Of a DNA stretch of 40,029 bases, positions 25,166 to 33,925 are shown piece by piece. Made by a program: the position numbers and the translations under genes. A model generated the notes under the pieces. It made no database searches. It had not been told where the DNA came from and saw only the letters and a list, made by a program, of their open reading frames with translations. This DNA is from Phycisphaerales bacterium UBA2421 (GTDB taxonomy: Bacteria > Planctomycetota > Phycisphaerae > Tepidisphaerales > Tepidisphaeraceae), in the NCBI GenBank assembly GCA_002343075.1, contig DDRH01000023.1, positions 7,193 through 47,221 on the forward strand, written 5' to 3'. The stretch's first letter is position 1. Each line of letters opens with the position of its first letter.

Positions 25166-26767
25166 TTACTCGCCGCCAATGGTCATCCGTTTGATCTGCT
25201 GTTCAAGGGAATCCAGACTCCAGTCGCCCGGACGCTGGCTTGGAGGGAACTCCTTCATACTCATGAGAAACTCGCTGGCAACCGCCTGCAGCGGCACCAG
25301 GACAAACGCGCGATCGATCATCCAGTCGTGGTAGGTGTTGGAATTCTGCTGCGCCTTCTCAAATGGGTCGCGGCGAAGATTGAAGAGCAGTGGCAGTCGC
25401 AGATGAACGAATGGTTCGCGCCACACGTCCAGTTGATACGCGCGGTTCTCGAGGTAGGTGGCCTTCCAGTCGCCGACGCGAATCGCCACGATCTCGCCAC
25501 CGTCATTGGTGTAGATAAATGCCTTCCGCGGCGATTCCTTGACCTTTCCCGAGAGATAATCGCTCAGATCTTTGCCATCGACGTGGTTCTTATAGGTTCT
25601 TCCGTTGAGTTCCACGCCTTGGAGCAGCTTCTGCGTGATGTCGGCAGCCCCCGCCGCGGCGGCGAAGGTGGGGAGCCAGTCTTCGTGCGACACAATACCG
25701 TTCAGGGTTTCGCCGGCGAGGTAGTTTCCGGGCCAGCGAATGAAGCAAGGCACGCGAAAAGCGCCTTCCCAGTTGCTGTTTTTCTCCCCGCGGAAGGGCG
25801 TGGTGCCAGCATCGGGCCATGTGTTGTAGTGCGGGCCGTTATCGGTTGAATACTGCACAATTGTGTTGTTGGCGATGCCCAGTTCGTCGATGAGGGCGAG
25901 CAATTCACCGACGTGCATGTCATGCTCGACCATGCCGTCGTGGTACTCATCGCCGCTGGGGCCGGCGATGCCCTTGTGCTCTTCCTTGACATGCGTGCGA
26001 AAGTGCATGCGGGTTCCGTTCCACCAGCAGAAAAACGGCTGACCGGCCTCATGCTTCCGCCTGATAAACTCCTTGGCCGCGGCGACGGTCTCATCGTCGA
26101 TGGTTTCCATCCGCTTTTTGGTCAGCGGACCGAGGTTTTCGATCGATTGCCCTCCGGCGCCGTCCGATTTAGTTCGCAACAGCCCCCTGGGACCAAATTG
26201 TTCGCGAAAGGTCTTGCCGTTGGGCAATTTTACGTCACTGGGGTAATCGCGGTTCTCCGGCTCTTCCTCAGCGTTGAGGTGGTAGAGACTGCCCATGAAC
26301 TCGTCAAAGCCATGAACGGTGGGCAGGTGCTCGTCACGATCACCCTGGTGGTTCTTCCCAAACTGACCTGTGGCATAACCCTGGCTTTTCAGCACGGTGG
26401 CCATGGTCACATCGGTCTTTTGCCATCCTTCTTTCGCGCCCGGCATGCCCACCTTGGTCATGCCCGACCGCACCGGAACACTCCCGCTGATGAACGCCGC
26501 GCGTCCCGCGGTGCAGCTTTGCTGCGCGTAGTAGTCAGTGAACGCCACGCCTTCTTTGGCAATTCTGTCGATGTTGGGAGTTCGATAGCCCATCATTCCG
26601 CGATTATTGTGGCTGATGTTCCATGTGCCGACATCGTCGCCCCAGATCACCAGAATATTGGGCTTGGATTGCTGCGCCTGTGCGAGCGAGCTCGACAGGA
26701 TGCAGAAAAGACCGACGACCATTGAGGTCAGGGCGCATGGTCGCACGAGACTGTTGCACCAATTCAT
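25166..26767 (-). CDS. Secreted arylsulfatase, CTAGR-type
   Basis: A 533-residue sulfatase-family enzyme with a signal peptide ending near SLAQAQ (residue 32). Metal-binding NILVIWGDDVG at about 37-47 is typical. The segment that should be matured to formylglycine is QQSCTAGRAAFISG with Cys85; it has Ala and Gly where the classical C-x-P-S-R has Pro and Ser. The central GYATGQFGKNHQGD and the later FFCWWNGTRMH are standard sulfatase signatures. It would remove sulfate from aryl or carbohydrate esters outside the cytoplasm. A maturase or formylglycine-generating enzyme is needed and is not seen here. It is paired with a secreted HAD phosphatase, an arrangement compatible with degradation of decorated polymers. 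Confidence 0.9.
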   Translation of the reverse strand: MNWCNSLVRPCALTSMVVGLFCILSSSLAQAQQSKPNILVIWGDDVGTWNISHNNRGMMGYRTPNIDRIAKEGVAFTDYYAQQSCTAGRAAFISGSVPVRSGMTKVGMPGAKEGWQKTDVTMATVLKSQGYATGQFGKNHQGDRDEHLPTVHGFDEFMGSLYHLNAEEEPENRDYPSDVKLPNGKTFREQFGPRGLLRTKSDGAGGQSIENLGPLTKKRMETIDDETVAAAKEFIRRKHEAGQPFFCWWNGTRMHFRTHVKEEHKGIAGPSGDEYHDGMVEHDMHVGELLALIDELGIANNTIVQYSTDNGPHYNTWPDAGTTPFRGEKNSNWEGAFRVPCFIRWPGNYLAGETLNGIVSHEDWLPTFAAAAGAADITQKLLQGVELNGRTYKNHVDGKDLSDYLSGKVKESPRKAFIYTNDGGEIVAIRVGDWKATYLENRAYQLDVWREPFVHLRLPLLFNLRRDPFEKAQQNSNTYHDWMIDRAFVLVPLQAVASEFLMSMKEFPPSQRPGDWSLDSLEQQIKRMTIGGE

Positions 26768-26852
26768 TCTTGCTCCCGTGTTAAGCGGCCTTCCCTACGA
26801 ATGGTGAGCGAGACTCGAGCCCGGATAATGTCCGGCCAAGGAGACGCTCAGC

Positions 26853-27203
26853 ACGGCACGGAAAACCTACAAACAAATGTTCAAGTCCGAGGCTTGCCGC
26901 CTTGTGACCGTGGAGAAGTATCGCAAGTCTGAAGTTTACAGCAAGTTTGCGTGTCGTATCAGTCACTGGACGACTGGCCGCTCACACGCGAACCGACCCC
27001 TGCCAGGAGGCATTGAAGATGGCGTTGACGACGCGTCGGCCTGGCATGACATCAAACCGAGCATGAGCCGCCGCCGATTTGCAACCCGGGCACAAGCAAC
27101 GAGTTCGATCTTTGAATGGGTCGAAGGATGGTACAATCGCCGCCGAAGGCGCTCGGCGCTAGGCTATGTCAGCCCCGAAGAGTTCGAGGCAAGCCTCAAT
27201 TAG
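26853..27203 (+). pseudogene. Decayed IS3-family transposase (orfA start and orfB fragments)
   Basis: From 26853 the translation reads (T)ARKTYKQMFKSEACRLVT, the usual start of an IS3 orfA. Its start codon would be the ACG at 26853, 9 bases after AAGGAG (26838-26843), so an ATG-to-ACG change is likely. After a deletion, orfB pieces appear in different frames: SLDDWPLTREPTPA, then ALKMALTTRRPG, then SMSRR and finally FEWVEGWYNRRRRRSALGY with YVSPEEFEASLN before a stop. The DDE catalytic residues are mostly gone. No terminal inverted repeats were recognised. It marks an old insertion between the sulfatase gene and the EF-G-like gene. Confidence 0.8.
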
Positions 27204-27521
27204 TGACAGCCGTCGCGCTTGCCGTTCGTGGGGAAGGCCACAGATACTCGGTGGGACTTTCGATTAAAATGATGAACGAAAGTGCAGATAACCAAGACCC
27301 AGTGCTGGTGATTGATCTAGGAAGAGGCGACCGAACCGGGCTTCTGTGGTTGAGTGCTGTCTTTGGAGGATGAGGCTTGTTTGGAGTGATTGCGTTGTGG
27401 ACGCTCAGACTCGCAGAACGCCAGCACCTCCATCACCAAAACCCGGCGTGGCAATAAGTGCGAAAGATTCTTCTGGGCCTGCCAGGATTCCAATCACGCT
27501 GCCAACGTGGGCTGGATCGAG
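27204..27521. other. Non-coding stretch after the IS remnant
   Basis: I see no supported gene or RNA here. It may contain further eroded insertion-sequence DNA, but no recognisable protein fragment remains. Short open frames in it have no family features. Confidence 0.4.
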
Positions 27522-27565
27522 TGGTTTTCTGTTGGCTTTCTCGTGGTTTTCTGGCTGTTTTCTGA
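27522..27565. repeat. Tandem repeat of about 11 bp next to the EF-G-like stop
   Basis: Four adjacent units read GTGGTTTTCTG, TTGGCTTTCTC, GTGGTTTTCTG and GCTGTTTTCTG, ending at the stop codon of the minus-strand EF-G-like gene. The last unit may be one base off in position. On the plus strand it is T-rich, so it does not form a terminator for the minus-strand gene. Confidence 0.5.
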
Positions 27566-29608
27566 CTAATCATCTTCCGCGTGCGGGTGGTACGCGCCGA
27601 CCAACTGTTGCTGCACCTGCGGGGGGACGGGGTCGTAGTGGCTTAGCTCCATGCTGAAGCTGCCCTGTCCGCCGGTGACGCTCTTTAGCTGGTTTTGATA
27701 GGTCATCACCTCGGCCAGCGGGGCCTGGGCTTTGACGACGGCCATGCCGCCGCCCAGAAAATCCTGGCCCATGATCCGGCCGCGTTTGCCGGAGAGGTCG
27801 CCGGTGATGGCACCCATTTTGTCTTCGGGGCAGGTCACTTCCATGTTGACGATCGGTTCGAGAATGCTCGGGCGGGCCTTGAGGATTGCATCGCGGAATG
27901 CGTGCTTCCCGGCGGCCTTGAAGGCGACTTCCTTGCTATCGACGGGATGGTGCTTGCCATCGTAAACGATCACGCGGACATCCTGCAGCGGATAGCCTGC
28001 GACGGCACCTTGCGTGAGCAATTCTCGCACGCCTTTCTCAATTGCGGGGACAAACTGCCCTGGAATCGCCCCGCCGAAGATTTCATCGATAAACTCGAAT
28101 CCCTTGCCGCGCTCCATGGGTTCGATGCGCAGGTAGACCTCGCCAAACTGCCCCGCCCCGCCGGTCTGCTTTTTGTGGCGGTGATGGCCCTCGGCTTTTT
28201 GCAGGATCGTCTCGCGATAGGCGATTTTCGGGGGCTTGGTGTCAACGTGCAGCCCCCGGTTGGCCAGCCGCTGCAGCACGAGGCGCAGGTGAAGCTCCCC
28301 GAGGCCATTGATGACGACTTCATGAGTTTGCGAGTCATTGTGCCATTTGAATGTCGGGTCTTCCTCTTCAAGCTTATGAAGCTGCACGCTCATCTTCGCT
28401 TCATCGCCGCGGGCCTTGGGGGTGATGGCCAGGCCGTACATCGGCGTGGGGAGCTTGAGCGGCTTGCAGTGAACGCTGTCGAGCGCGTGATCGTCGTGCA
28501 GCACGTCGTTCACATGAATCTCTTCAATCTTGGCCACGGCCCCGATGTCGCCGCAGATGATTTCGGGGGCTTCCCGGTGCTCCTTGCCCTGCAGGTGAAA
28601 GACGTGGCCGAGTTTGATGGGCTTCTTGTTGTGCCCGATATACACCTGCGATTGCCCTGTCACGCGGCCCTGGTGAATGCGGAAAATCGAAAGCTTGCCC
28701 ACAAACGGGTCGGCGGTGACTTTGAACACATGCGCCAGCAGGGGATGCTCGGCGTCTTCATGTATCTCGTAAGGCTTTTCGTTGGCACCTTCGCCGGTAA
28801 GGAAGGCTGGCATATTGCCTTCGAGGGGGCTGGGGAAGTGCTTGACGATGGCATCGAGCAATTCGGTGACGCCGACGCCCGTCTTTGCGTCGGTAAACAG
28901 GATGGGAACCACATGACCATCGTCCATGGCGCGCTCGAAGGGGTCGTGGAGCGCGTCGTAGTCGGGTTCCTCGCCGCCGAGGTATTTTTCCATCAGGTTT
29001 TCGTCCATTTCGACGATCTGATCGAGAATAGCCGCGTGGCACCGGCGCACGGTATCAAAATCGGCTTCGCCCGAGGCGTTCAAGAGGCACTCGACAACGG
29101 CCTTGCCGCCGCCGGTGGGGAGATTGATGGGGAGGCATTCCGGCCCGAAGGCTTCCTGAATGCGTTCGACGAGCGCCGCGAGATCGACCTCGGGCATGTC
29201 AATCTTGTTAATGATGATGGCTCGGGGCAGATTTCGATCTTTGGCGGCTTCCATCATGCGCCGGGCGATAACCTCAATGCCGCTTTGCGCATTGATGACG
29301 ACCGCAACAGTTTCGACCGCGGGCAGGCACGCGATAGCCTGGCCGATGAGATCGGGCGAGCCTGGCGTGTCGATGAGGTTGATGCGCTTGCCGAGATGGT
29401 CGCAATGCAAAATGGCGGAGTAGATGCTGTGTTTGTGTTCTTTCTCTTCCTTCTCAAAGTCGCTGCAGCTTGACCCGTCGGCGGGAGAAGTCTTGCGGTT
29501 GATGGTGCCGCTGGCGAACAGCATGGCATCGACCAGCGAGGTTTTGCCGCTGGCACCGTGGCCGGCGATGAGAACATTCCTGATATCACCCGTGGTGTAA
29601 GAAGGCAT
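27566..29608 (-). CDS. EF-G-like translational GTPase (FusA2 type) with degenerate switch motifs
   Basis: A 680-residue paralogue of elongation factor G with all five EF-G domains suggested by length and order. The P-loop GHGASGKT at 16-23 and NKID at 134-137 are intact. The RGIT switch-1 motif is replaced by a KHSIYSAI-like segment, and the switch-2 motif DTPGH is DTPGS (80-84), so the catalytic histidine is missing. These traits match the separate EF-G-like/FusA2 group seen in actinobacteria and planctomycetes rather than the housekeeping FusA. Domain IV/V features (GGAGQFGEVYLRIEP, QDVRVIVYDG, DLSGKRGRIMG) are conserved. It probably binds ribosomes but with slow or altered GTP hydrolysis; the true role is not known. 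No str-operon neighbours are present. Confidence 0.9.
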   Translation of the reverse strand: MPSYTTGDIRNVLIAGHGASGKTSLVDAMLFASGTINRKTSPADGSSCSDFEKEEKEHKHSIYSAILHCDHLGKRINLIDTPGSPDLIGQAIACLPAVETVAVVINAQSGIEVIARRMMEAAKDRNLPRAIIINKIDMPEVDLAALVERIQEAFGPECLPINLPTGGGKAVVECLLNASGEADFDTVRRCHAAILDQIVEMDENLMEKYLGGEEPDYDALHDPFERAMDDGHVVPILFTDAKTGVGVTELLDAIVKHFPSPLEGNMPAFLTGEGANEKPYEIHEDAEHPLLAHVFKVTADPFVGKLSIFRIHQGRVTGQSQVYIGHNKKPIKLGHVFHLQGKEHREAPEIICGDIGAVAKIEEIHVNDVLHDDHALDSVHCKPLKLPTPMYGLAITPKARGDEAKMSVQLHKLEEEDPTFKWHNDSQTHEVVINGLGELHLRLVLQRLANRGLHVDTKPPKIAYRETILQKAEGHHRHKKQTGGAGQFGEVYLRIEPMERGKGFEFIDEIFGGAIPGQFVPAIEKGVRELLTQGAVAGYPLQDVRVIVYDGKHHPVDSKEVAFKAAGKHAFRDAILKARPSILEPIVNMEVTCPEDKMGAITGDLSGKRGRIMGQDFLGGGMAVVKAQAPLAEVMTYQNQLKSVTGGQGSFSMELSHYDPVPPQVQQQLVGAYHPHAEDD

Positions 29609-29766
29609 GAGAAGACTCCGTTTGCTGGCGTCGGTAAGGACCCTCGTTGCTCGACAGGGAGGCAGGATGTGTCAACGCCACCGGCATGACGCCACAGCCG
29701 GCGCGCTGGCGTATCGACAGGATTCTAACACCGCAGGGGGTGGATCGCTAAAAGATTCTGCAACAA

Positions 29767-29795
29767 TTGACGCTGGCTCGGTAAATGGGTGTATT
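29767..29795 (+). promoter_or_regulatory. Possible promoter of the EEP lipoprotein gene
   Basis: TTGACG (29767-29772) and TGTATT (29790-29795) are separated by 17 bases. The ATG at 29813 is only 17 bases downstream of the -10, so the leader would be about ten bases. Confidence 0.35.
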
Positions 29796-29812
29796 GCCGG
29801 TAACATTCGAGA

Positions 29813-30712
29813 ATGCTCCGATCAATCACCACCTTCCTCCTGTTAGTCAGCGGCTGCGCCATGAACAAAACAAGTGAGTCCAACTTTCTGCAAAGCGATC
29901 TTCGCGTGATGAGCTTTAACATCCGCTTTGCCACCGCCCCGGACGGCGAAAACCACTGGGACCTGCGACAGGATGCCGCGGTGAAGGCCATCCAAGCATT
30001 CGACCCCGACATTCTTGGCACACAGGAAACTCTGCTCGTGCAACGCGACTTCATTCCCGTGAGGCTGCCACAATTCGCCGCGGTGGGGGTGGGGCGGGAC
30101 GACGGCAAAGAGAAAGGGGAAATGACAGCGGCGTTCTATCGGCGCGATCGGTTTGAGTTGCTCGATTCCGGCCATTTCTGGCTCAGCGAGACGCCGCAGA
30201 CACCGGGGAGCAAGAGCTGGGACACTGCCATCACGCGCATGGCCACTTGGCTGAAGCTGCGCGACCGAAACGACCCAACCACGCGGCCTCTGCTGGTCAT
30301 TAATGCACATTTCGATCACGTCGGAAAAGTGGCCCGCGAAGAGTCGGCCAAGCTCATCCGGCGGCAGGCGGAAACACTTGGGGAGGGATGCTCGGTTCTC
30401 ATCATCGGCGATTTTAACTGCACGGAGAGTGATGCCCCCTATGCGCAGCTCGCTGGCCAGCGCGTCGGCGCAACGACGTTGATTGATACCTACCGACAAG
30501 TTCACTCGGAGCGCGCCGAGAATGAAGCCACTTTCACCGCGTTTAAGCCAGAGGCGATTAAGGGCAACCGAATCGACTTCATCTTCGCCAGCGACGACCT
30601 CAACCCCACAGCGGCGGGCATTGACCGCAATCTTTACGATGGCAGACTGCCCAGCGACCACTTCCCAGTGACCGCGACACTGCGGCGCACCGGACGGCCG
30701 GCGAAGCCGTAG
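29813..30712 (+). CDS. Endonuclease/exonuclease/phosphatase-fold lipoprotein
   Basis: A 299-residue metal-dependent phosphoesterase of the EEP (DNase I-like) fold. A short signal MLRSITTFLLLVSG is followed by lipobox Cys15, so it is predicted to be membrane-attached and exported. Active-site motifs are MSFNIRFAT, ILGTQETL (catalytic Glu), INAHFDHVG, IIGDFNCTESDAPY, RIDFIFASDD and the final SDHFPVTATL (catalytic Asp-His). The set is complete. The nearest general group is the secreted 'endonuclease/exonuclease/phosphatase family' proteins of planctomycetes and Bacteroidetes, which may act on nucleic acids, phosphoinositides or other phosphodiesters. Substrate not determinable here. Confidence 0.87.
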   Translation: MLRSITTFLLLVSGCAMNKTSESNFLQSDLRVMSFNIRFATAPDGENHWDLRQDAAVKAIQAFDPDILGTQETLLVQRDFIPVRLPQFAAVGVGRDDGKEKGEMTAAFYRRDRFELLDSGHFWLSETPQTPGSKSWDTAITRMATWLKLRDRNDPTTRPLLVINAHFDHVGKVAREESAKLIRRQAETLGEGCSVLIIGDFNCTESDAPYAQLAGQRVGATTLIDTYRQVHSERAENEATFTAFKPEAIKGNRIDFIFASDDLNPTAAGIDRNLYDGRLPSDHFPVTATLRRTGRPAKP

Positions 30713-30863
30713 CCAAATCTGGAAATCCGTCTGGCGCTGCAGATCGCGCCGCGGTTGAAGTGCGTCTGATCTTGCCTTATATCCTTCGTTTTCATTGCGC
30801 AACGCCGTTTCCCTCGGCGCAGCGGCTTACGATCCTGCTTAGCTTGATTTAGAGGTAAAAAGA

Positions 30864-31946
30864 ATGGCTCATCGTGTCTATAACTTCAGCGCCGGACCCG
30901 CCATGCTCCCGACCGAGGTGCTGGAGAAATCGGCCGCGGCATTGCTTGATTTTCAGGGCAAGGGCTTTGGCATCGCCGAATGCAGCCACCGCGGGAAGGA
31001 GTTTGACGGTGTGATGGATGAGTCCATCGCGCTTTGCAAGAAGCTGCTGGGCCTGGGCGACAGCCACGACGTGCTGTTTCTGCAAGGCGGCGCGACACAA
31101 CTGTTTACGCAAATCGGAATGGCATTCTTACACAACTCGGCCGACTACCTGGTGAGCGGCGAATGGAGCAAGAAGGCCGCCGGCGCGATCAAGGATCTCG
31201 GTGGGAAGGCCAACGTTGTCGCGACCAGCGAGGCGAGTAGTTTTGATCACTCTCCGGCAAAGGGCGATTGGAAACTGAGCGACGCAGCCGACTATTTTCA
31301 TGTCTGCTCGAATGAAACCGTCCACGGTCATCGCCTGCCGCAGTGGCCGGTGCATCGCAACCTGATCGTCGATGCCAGCAGTGAGTTTATGAGCCGCCCG
31401 CATCCCGTGGCCGATTGCGCGCTGGTGTATGCTGGAAGCCAGAAGAATCTCGGGCCCGCGGGGGTGGTGGTCGCGATTGTGCGCAAGGACATGTACGAAA
31501 AACAGAAGAAGATGCCCGCCAAGCTCTGGAGCTTTAAGGACATGGCCGAGAACAAGAGCATGATCAACACGCCGCCGACGTTTGGCGTGTATATCCTGCT
31601 CGAAACGTTTCGCTGGCTCGAACGCCAGGGTGGACTTGCAGCGATCGAGAAGATCAACGCACAAAAGGCTCAGGCGATTTATGGGGCGATTGATTCGTCG
31701 AATGGCTTTTACACCGGCACCGTCAGCGTGAAGGACCAGCGAAGCCACATGAATGTCACCTTCCGCCTGCCGAGCGAAGAAATCACCGACGCTTTCATCA
31801 AGGAAGCGGCCAGGAACGGAATGGTCGCGCTGAAGGGCTACCGCACCGTCGGCGGGATTCGCGCCAGCATCTACAACGCAATGCCCGCCGAGGGCGCGGC
31901 GGCGCTTGCGGCGTTTATGAAGGATTTCGCGTCCAGGAATTCGTGA
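30864..31946 (+). CDS. serC: Phosphoserine aminotransferase
   Basis: A 360-residue fold-type I PLP enzyme that converts 3-phosphohydroxypyruvate to phosphoserine in serine synthesis (and the analogous step in pyridoxal phosphate synthesis). The N-terminus VYNFSAGPAMLPTEVLEK is the SerC hallmark. The PLP-binding lysine is Lys194 in AGSQKNLGPAG. DASSEFMSRP and the C-terminal GYRTVGGIRASIYNAMP are also characteristic. The ATG at 30864 has AGAGGT 7 bases upstream. The length matches the family. It ends 4 bases from the stop of the convergent DsbD-like gene, which leaves no room for a separate terminator. serA and serB are not nearby. Confidence 0.96.
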   Translation: MAHRVYNFSAGPAMLPTEVLEKSAAALLDFQGKGFGIAECSHRGKEFDGVMDESIALCKKLLGLGDSHDVLFLQGGATQLFTQIGMAFLHNSADYLVSGEWSKKAAGAIKDLGGKANVVATSEASSFDHSPAKGDWKLSDAADYFHVCSNETVHGHRLPQWPVHRNLIVDASSEFMSRPHPVADCALVYAGSQKNLGPAGVVVAIVRKDMYEKQKKMPAKLWSFKDMAENKSMINTPPTFGVYILLETFRWLERQGGLAAIEKINAQKAQAIYGAIDSSNGFYTGTVSVKDQRSHMNVTFRLPSEEITDAFIKEAARNGMVALKGYRTVGGIRASIYNAMPAEGAAALAAFMKDFASRNS

Positions 31947-31950
31947 CGGG

Positions 31951-33777
31951 TTACTCACCCACTGCCGCACGAAGTTCCTTGAAGCTATAGATTCCCGCCA
32001 GAATCTGGGGCTCGCTTTCGCCGGCGCGCCAGACCGCTGTCACTGGAATTGCGCCGACGGCGTTGAGCTGGCGCAAGAGCGGCCAGCCGATGGCCGATTG
32101 GTGCGTCAGGTCGGCCTTGATGGTTGTCACCCGGTTGGCGCGGAGCCATCGCACGTTTTCTTCCGAAGCGAAGACGGTCAGTTCGATCGTCTGACAATTG
32201 GCACACCAGTCGGCGGTGAACTTCACCAGCACGGGCTCGCCAGTTGCGCGGGCCTTTGCCAGTGCCTCTTCAGAATAGGCGGTCCAATCGATTGGAGGAT
32301 TGGCGAGCTTGACGGTGATGGCCAGGGCAGGGCCGATCAGCCCCGCCGCCACGACCGTCGCCGCCACGATGGCGAGCTTATGCTTGGCGACCTGTGCCGC
32401 CCGCACGACCAGGAACACCCCCGCCGCGGCGATGAGCGCGAAAATGACCCACCAGAAATTGGGCCCGCGGAGCGCGTCGGGCAAAAACATCTTGCCAAAG
32501 TAGGCCGCGGTCGCCAGCAGCAGGAAGCCCATCATTTGCTTGATGATCTCGCTCCACGCGCCCGCCCGGGGCAATTTCTGCGCCACGCCGGGAAACGCCG
32601 AGAGGAGCACATAGGGAGACGCCATACCCGCCCCCACAACCATCAGGAGCAGCACACCCACCACCGCCGGTTGAAGCGCCGCCCATGTCAGCAGCGCGAA
32701 GAAAAGCCCGAAAGTGCAAGGCGTGCTCAGCACCGCAGTAAGGATGCCGAAGAGGAAATTGCCGCTCACGGTGTCATGCCGCGGAGTGACGTTGTAGACC
32801 CAATATGGCATGTTCACCCCAAACACCCCGAACATTCCTGCGGCCATGCCGATGAGGATTACCGTGACCGCGCCTGCAAACCAGACATTTCCGAACAATT
32901 CCCCCCAGCTAATCGCCTTGAACACCAGCACCGGCACCGCCAGCGCAGCAAACGTAGCGATTATGCCCGCGGAGAAGATCAGCCCGAACATGAAGCACTT
33001 CGCGCGATCGTGCTGCGCCACTTCATAAAAGCCCACCGCCTTCAGCGGCAAGACCGGCAACACGCAGGGCACGAGATTGAAGATGATCCCCACAACAAAA
33101 GCGCCCGCAAATGCCAGCAGATAAGCATTGTCGCGCAGTTCGAGACCGAAAAGCGACTGCGCCTTTGCCGCAGGCGCAGGTGGCTTGGCGGTGCCGCTGG
33201 TTGCGTCGGCGATCGCTGCGAACACCGACGGATCAAAGTCCTTGAAAATCGCCTGCTCGACCGGTTCAACCGAATCGGTAGCGGCGACGATTTTCGTTTG
33301 CCACGCCACCTCAGGCGATTCCGGCGCGAAGCAGCTACGGTCGTCACAAATCTGGTAGGTGAGCGTGCCCCGAATGCTCAACTCGCCTGTTGGCGAAGCG
33401 TCCGGCTTGACCTGCACGGGCACATAAACCACCACCCTGCCGTCGTAAAGGTTCAGCGCGCCAAGTGCCGGATAGGTTCGATCATGCCCCTTCGGGTAGA
33501 TCGGCTTGCCGATGATCAGTTGATCATTCGGCTCCATCGCAAGCTCGAAGGCGATAAAGTTTTCGTCGCTCGGCGTGGCTGATTGGGCGTGATAGCCGGG
33601 CTTGATGTCGACGACCACTGCGAGCACGGCGTTTTCACCCACGCGCAACGCCGATTGCCCGACCACGGCGCGCGACGAAGCCAAATCGACCGGCTGCGCC
33701 CCCGCGGCGGAACAAATCCCGGCCAGGAAAGCACAAACCAGCATCGTCCGCTGCAGAAAGCTCATCGCCTGCATCAT
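31951..33777 (-). CDS. DsbD-like thiol:disulfide interchange protein
   Basis: A protein of about 608 residues (ATG at 33777; an ATG at 33765 is also possible) that should move reducing equivalents from cytoplasmic thioredoxin across the inner membrane. After a signal peptide ending near SAAGA comes a periplasmic DsbD-alpha-like domain (DIKPGYHAQSATPSDEN; CDDRSC). A membrane region of about eight helices follows, with the two redox cysteine motifs NLVPCVLPVLPLK and STPCTFGLFFA. The last domain is thioredoxin-like with WCANC (Cys525 and Cys528). All three parts of the electron relay are present. It is divergent from an Rrf2 regulator gene, which may control it, and convergent with serC. Confidence 0.92.
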   Translation of the reverse strand: MMQAMSFLQRTMLVCAFLAGICSAAGAQPVDLASSRAVVGQSALRVGENAVLAVVVDIKPGYHAQSATPSDENFIAFELAMEPNDQLIIGKPIYPKGHDRTYPALGALNLYDGRVVVYVPVQVKPDASPTGELSIRGTLTYQICDDRSCFAPESPEVAWQTKIVAATDSVEPVEQAIFKDFDPSVFAAIADATSGTAKPPAPAAKAQSLFGLELRDNAYLLAFAGAFVVGIIFNLVPCVLPVLPLKAVGFYEVAQHDRAKCFMFGLIFSAGIIATFAALAVPVLVFKAISWGELFGNVWFAGAVTVILIGMAAGMFGVFGVNMPYWVYNVTPRHDTVSGNFLFGILTAVLSTPCTFGLFFALLTWAALQPAVVGVLLLMVVGAGMASPYVLLSAFPGVAQKLPRAGAWSEIIKQMMGFLLLATAAYFGKMFLPDALRGPNFWWVIFALIAAAGVFLVVRAAQVAKHKLAIVAATVVAAGLIGPALAITVKLANPPIDWTAYSEEALAKARATGEPVLVKFTADWCANCQTIELTVFASEENVRWLRANRVTTIKADLTHQSAIGWPLLRQLNAVGAIPVTAVWRAGESEPQILAGIYSFKELRAAVGE

Positions 33778-33884
33778 CCGAACACCCGCGCTCCAACGCA
33801 GTCCGAACACCCCTCACTATCTGACATCATACAAAGTCGTCGGGAAAGTTGACGCGCATCCGTCAGCGCAGAAGATCGATCGAC

Positions 33885-33908
33885 TTGCCCCATATCAATA
33901 TGGGACAA
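33885..33908. promoter_or_regulatory. Palindromic operator between the dsbD-like and Rrf2 genes
   Basis: TTGCCCCATAT and ATATGGGACAA form 11-base arms around a CA centre with a single mismatch. The site ends 17 bases before the Rrf2 start codon and is shared by the divergent dsbD-like gene. Rrf2 dimers bind palindromes of this size, so it is the probable autoregulatory site. Confidence 0.65.
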
Positions 33909-33925
33909 ATCGTAGGGAGTAACCG

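Noticed and set aside
27346..27657. A 103-codon frame overlapping the end of the EF-G-like gene
   Set aside because: It begins at a GTG within the non-coding stretch after the IS remnant, runs antisense into a conserved gene and has no family similarity.
27695..29473. A 592-codon open frame on the plus strand opposite the EF-G-like gene
   Set aside because: It is a mirror of a GC-rich gene with strong third-position bias. The translation shows no domain, and the minus strand encodes a clear GTPase.
32098..33582. A 494-codon plus-strand frame opposite the DsbD-like gene
   Set aside because: Very rich in His, Arg and Glu with no recognisable motif; it is explained as a codon-bias shadow of the membrane protein on the other strand.
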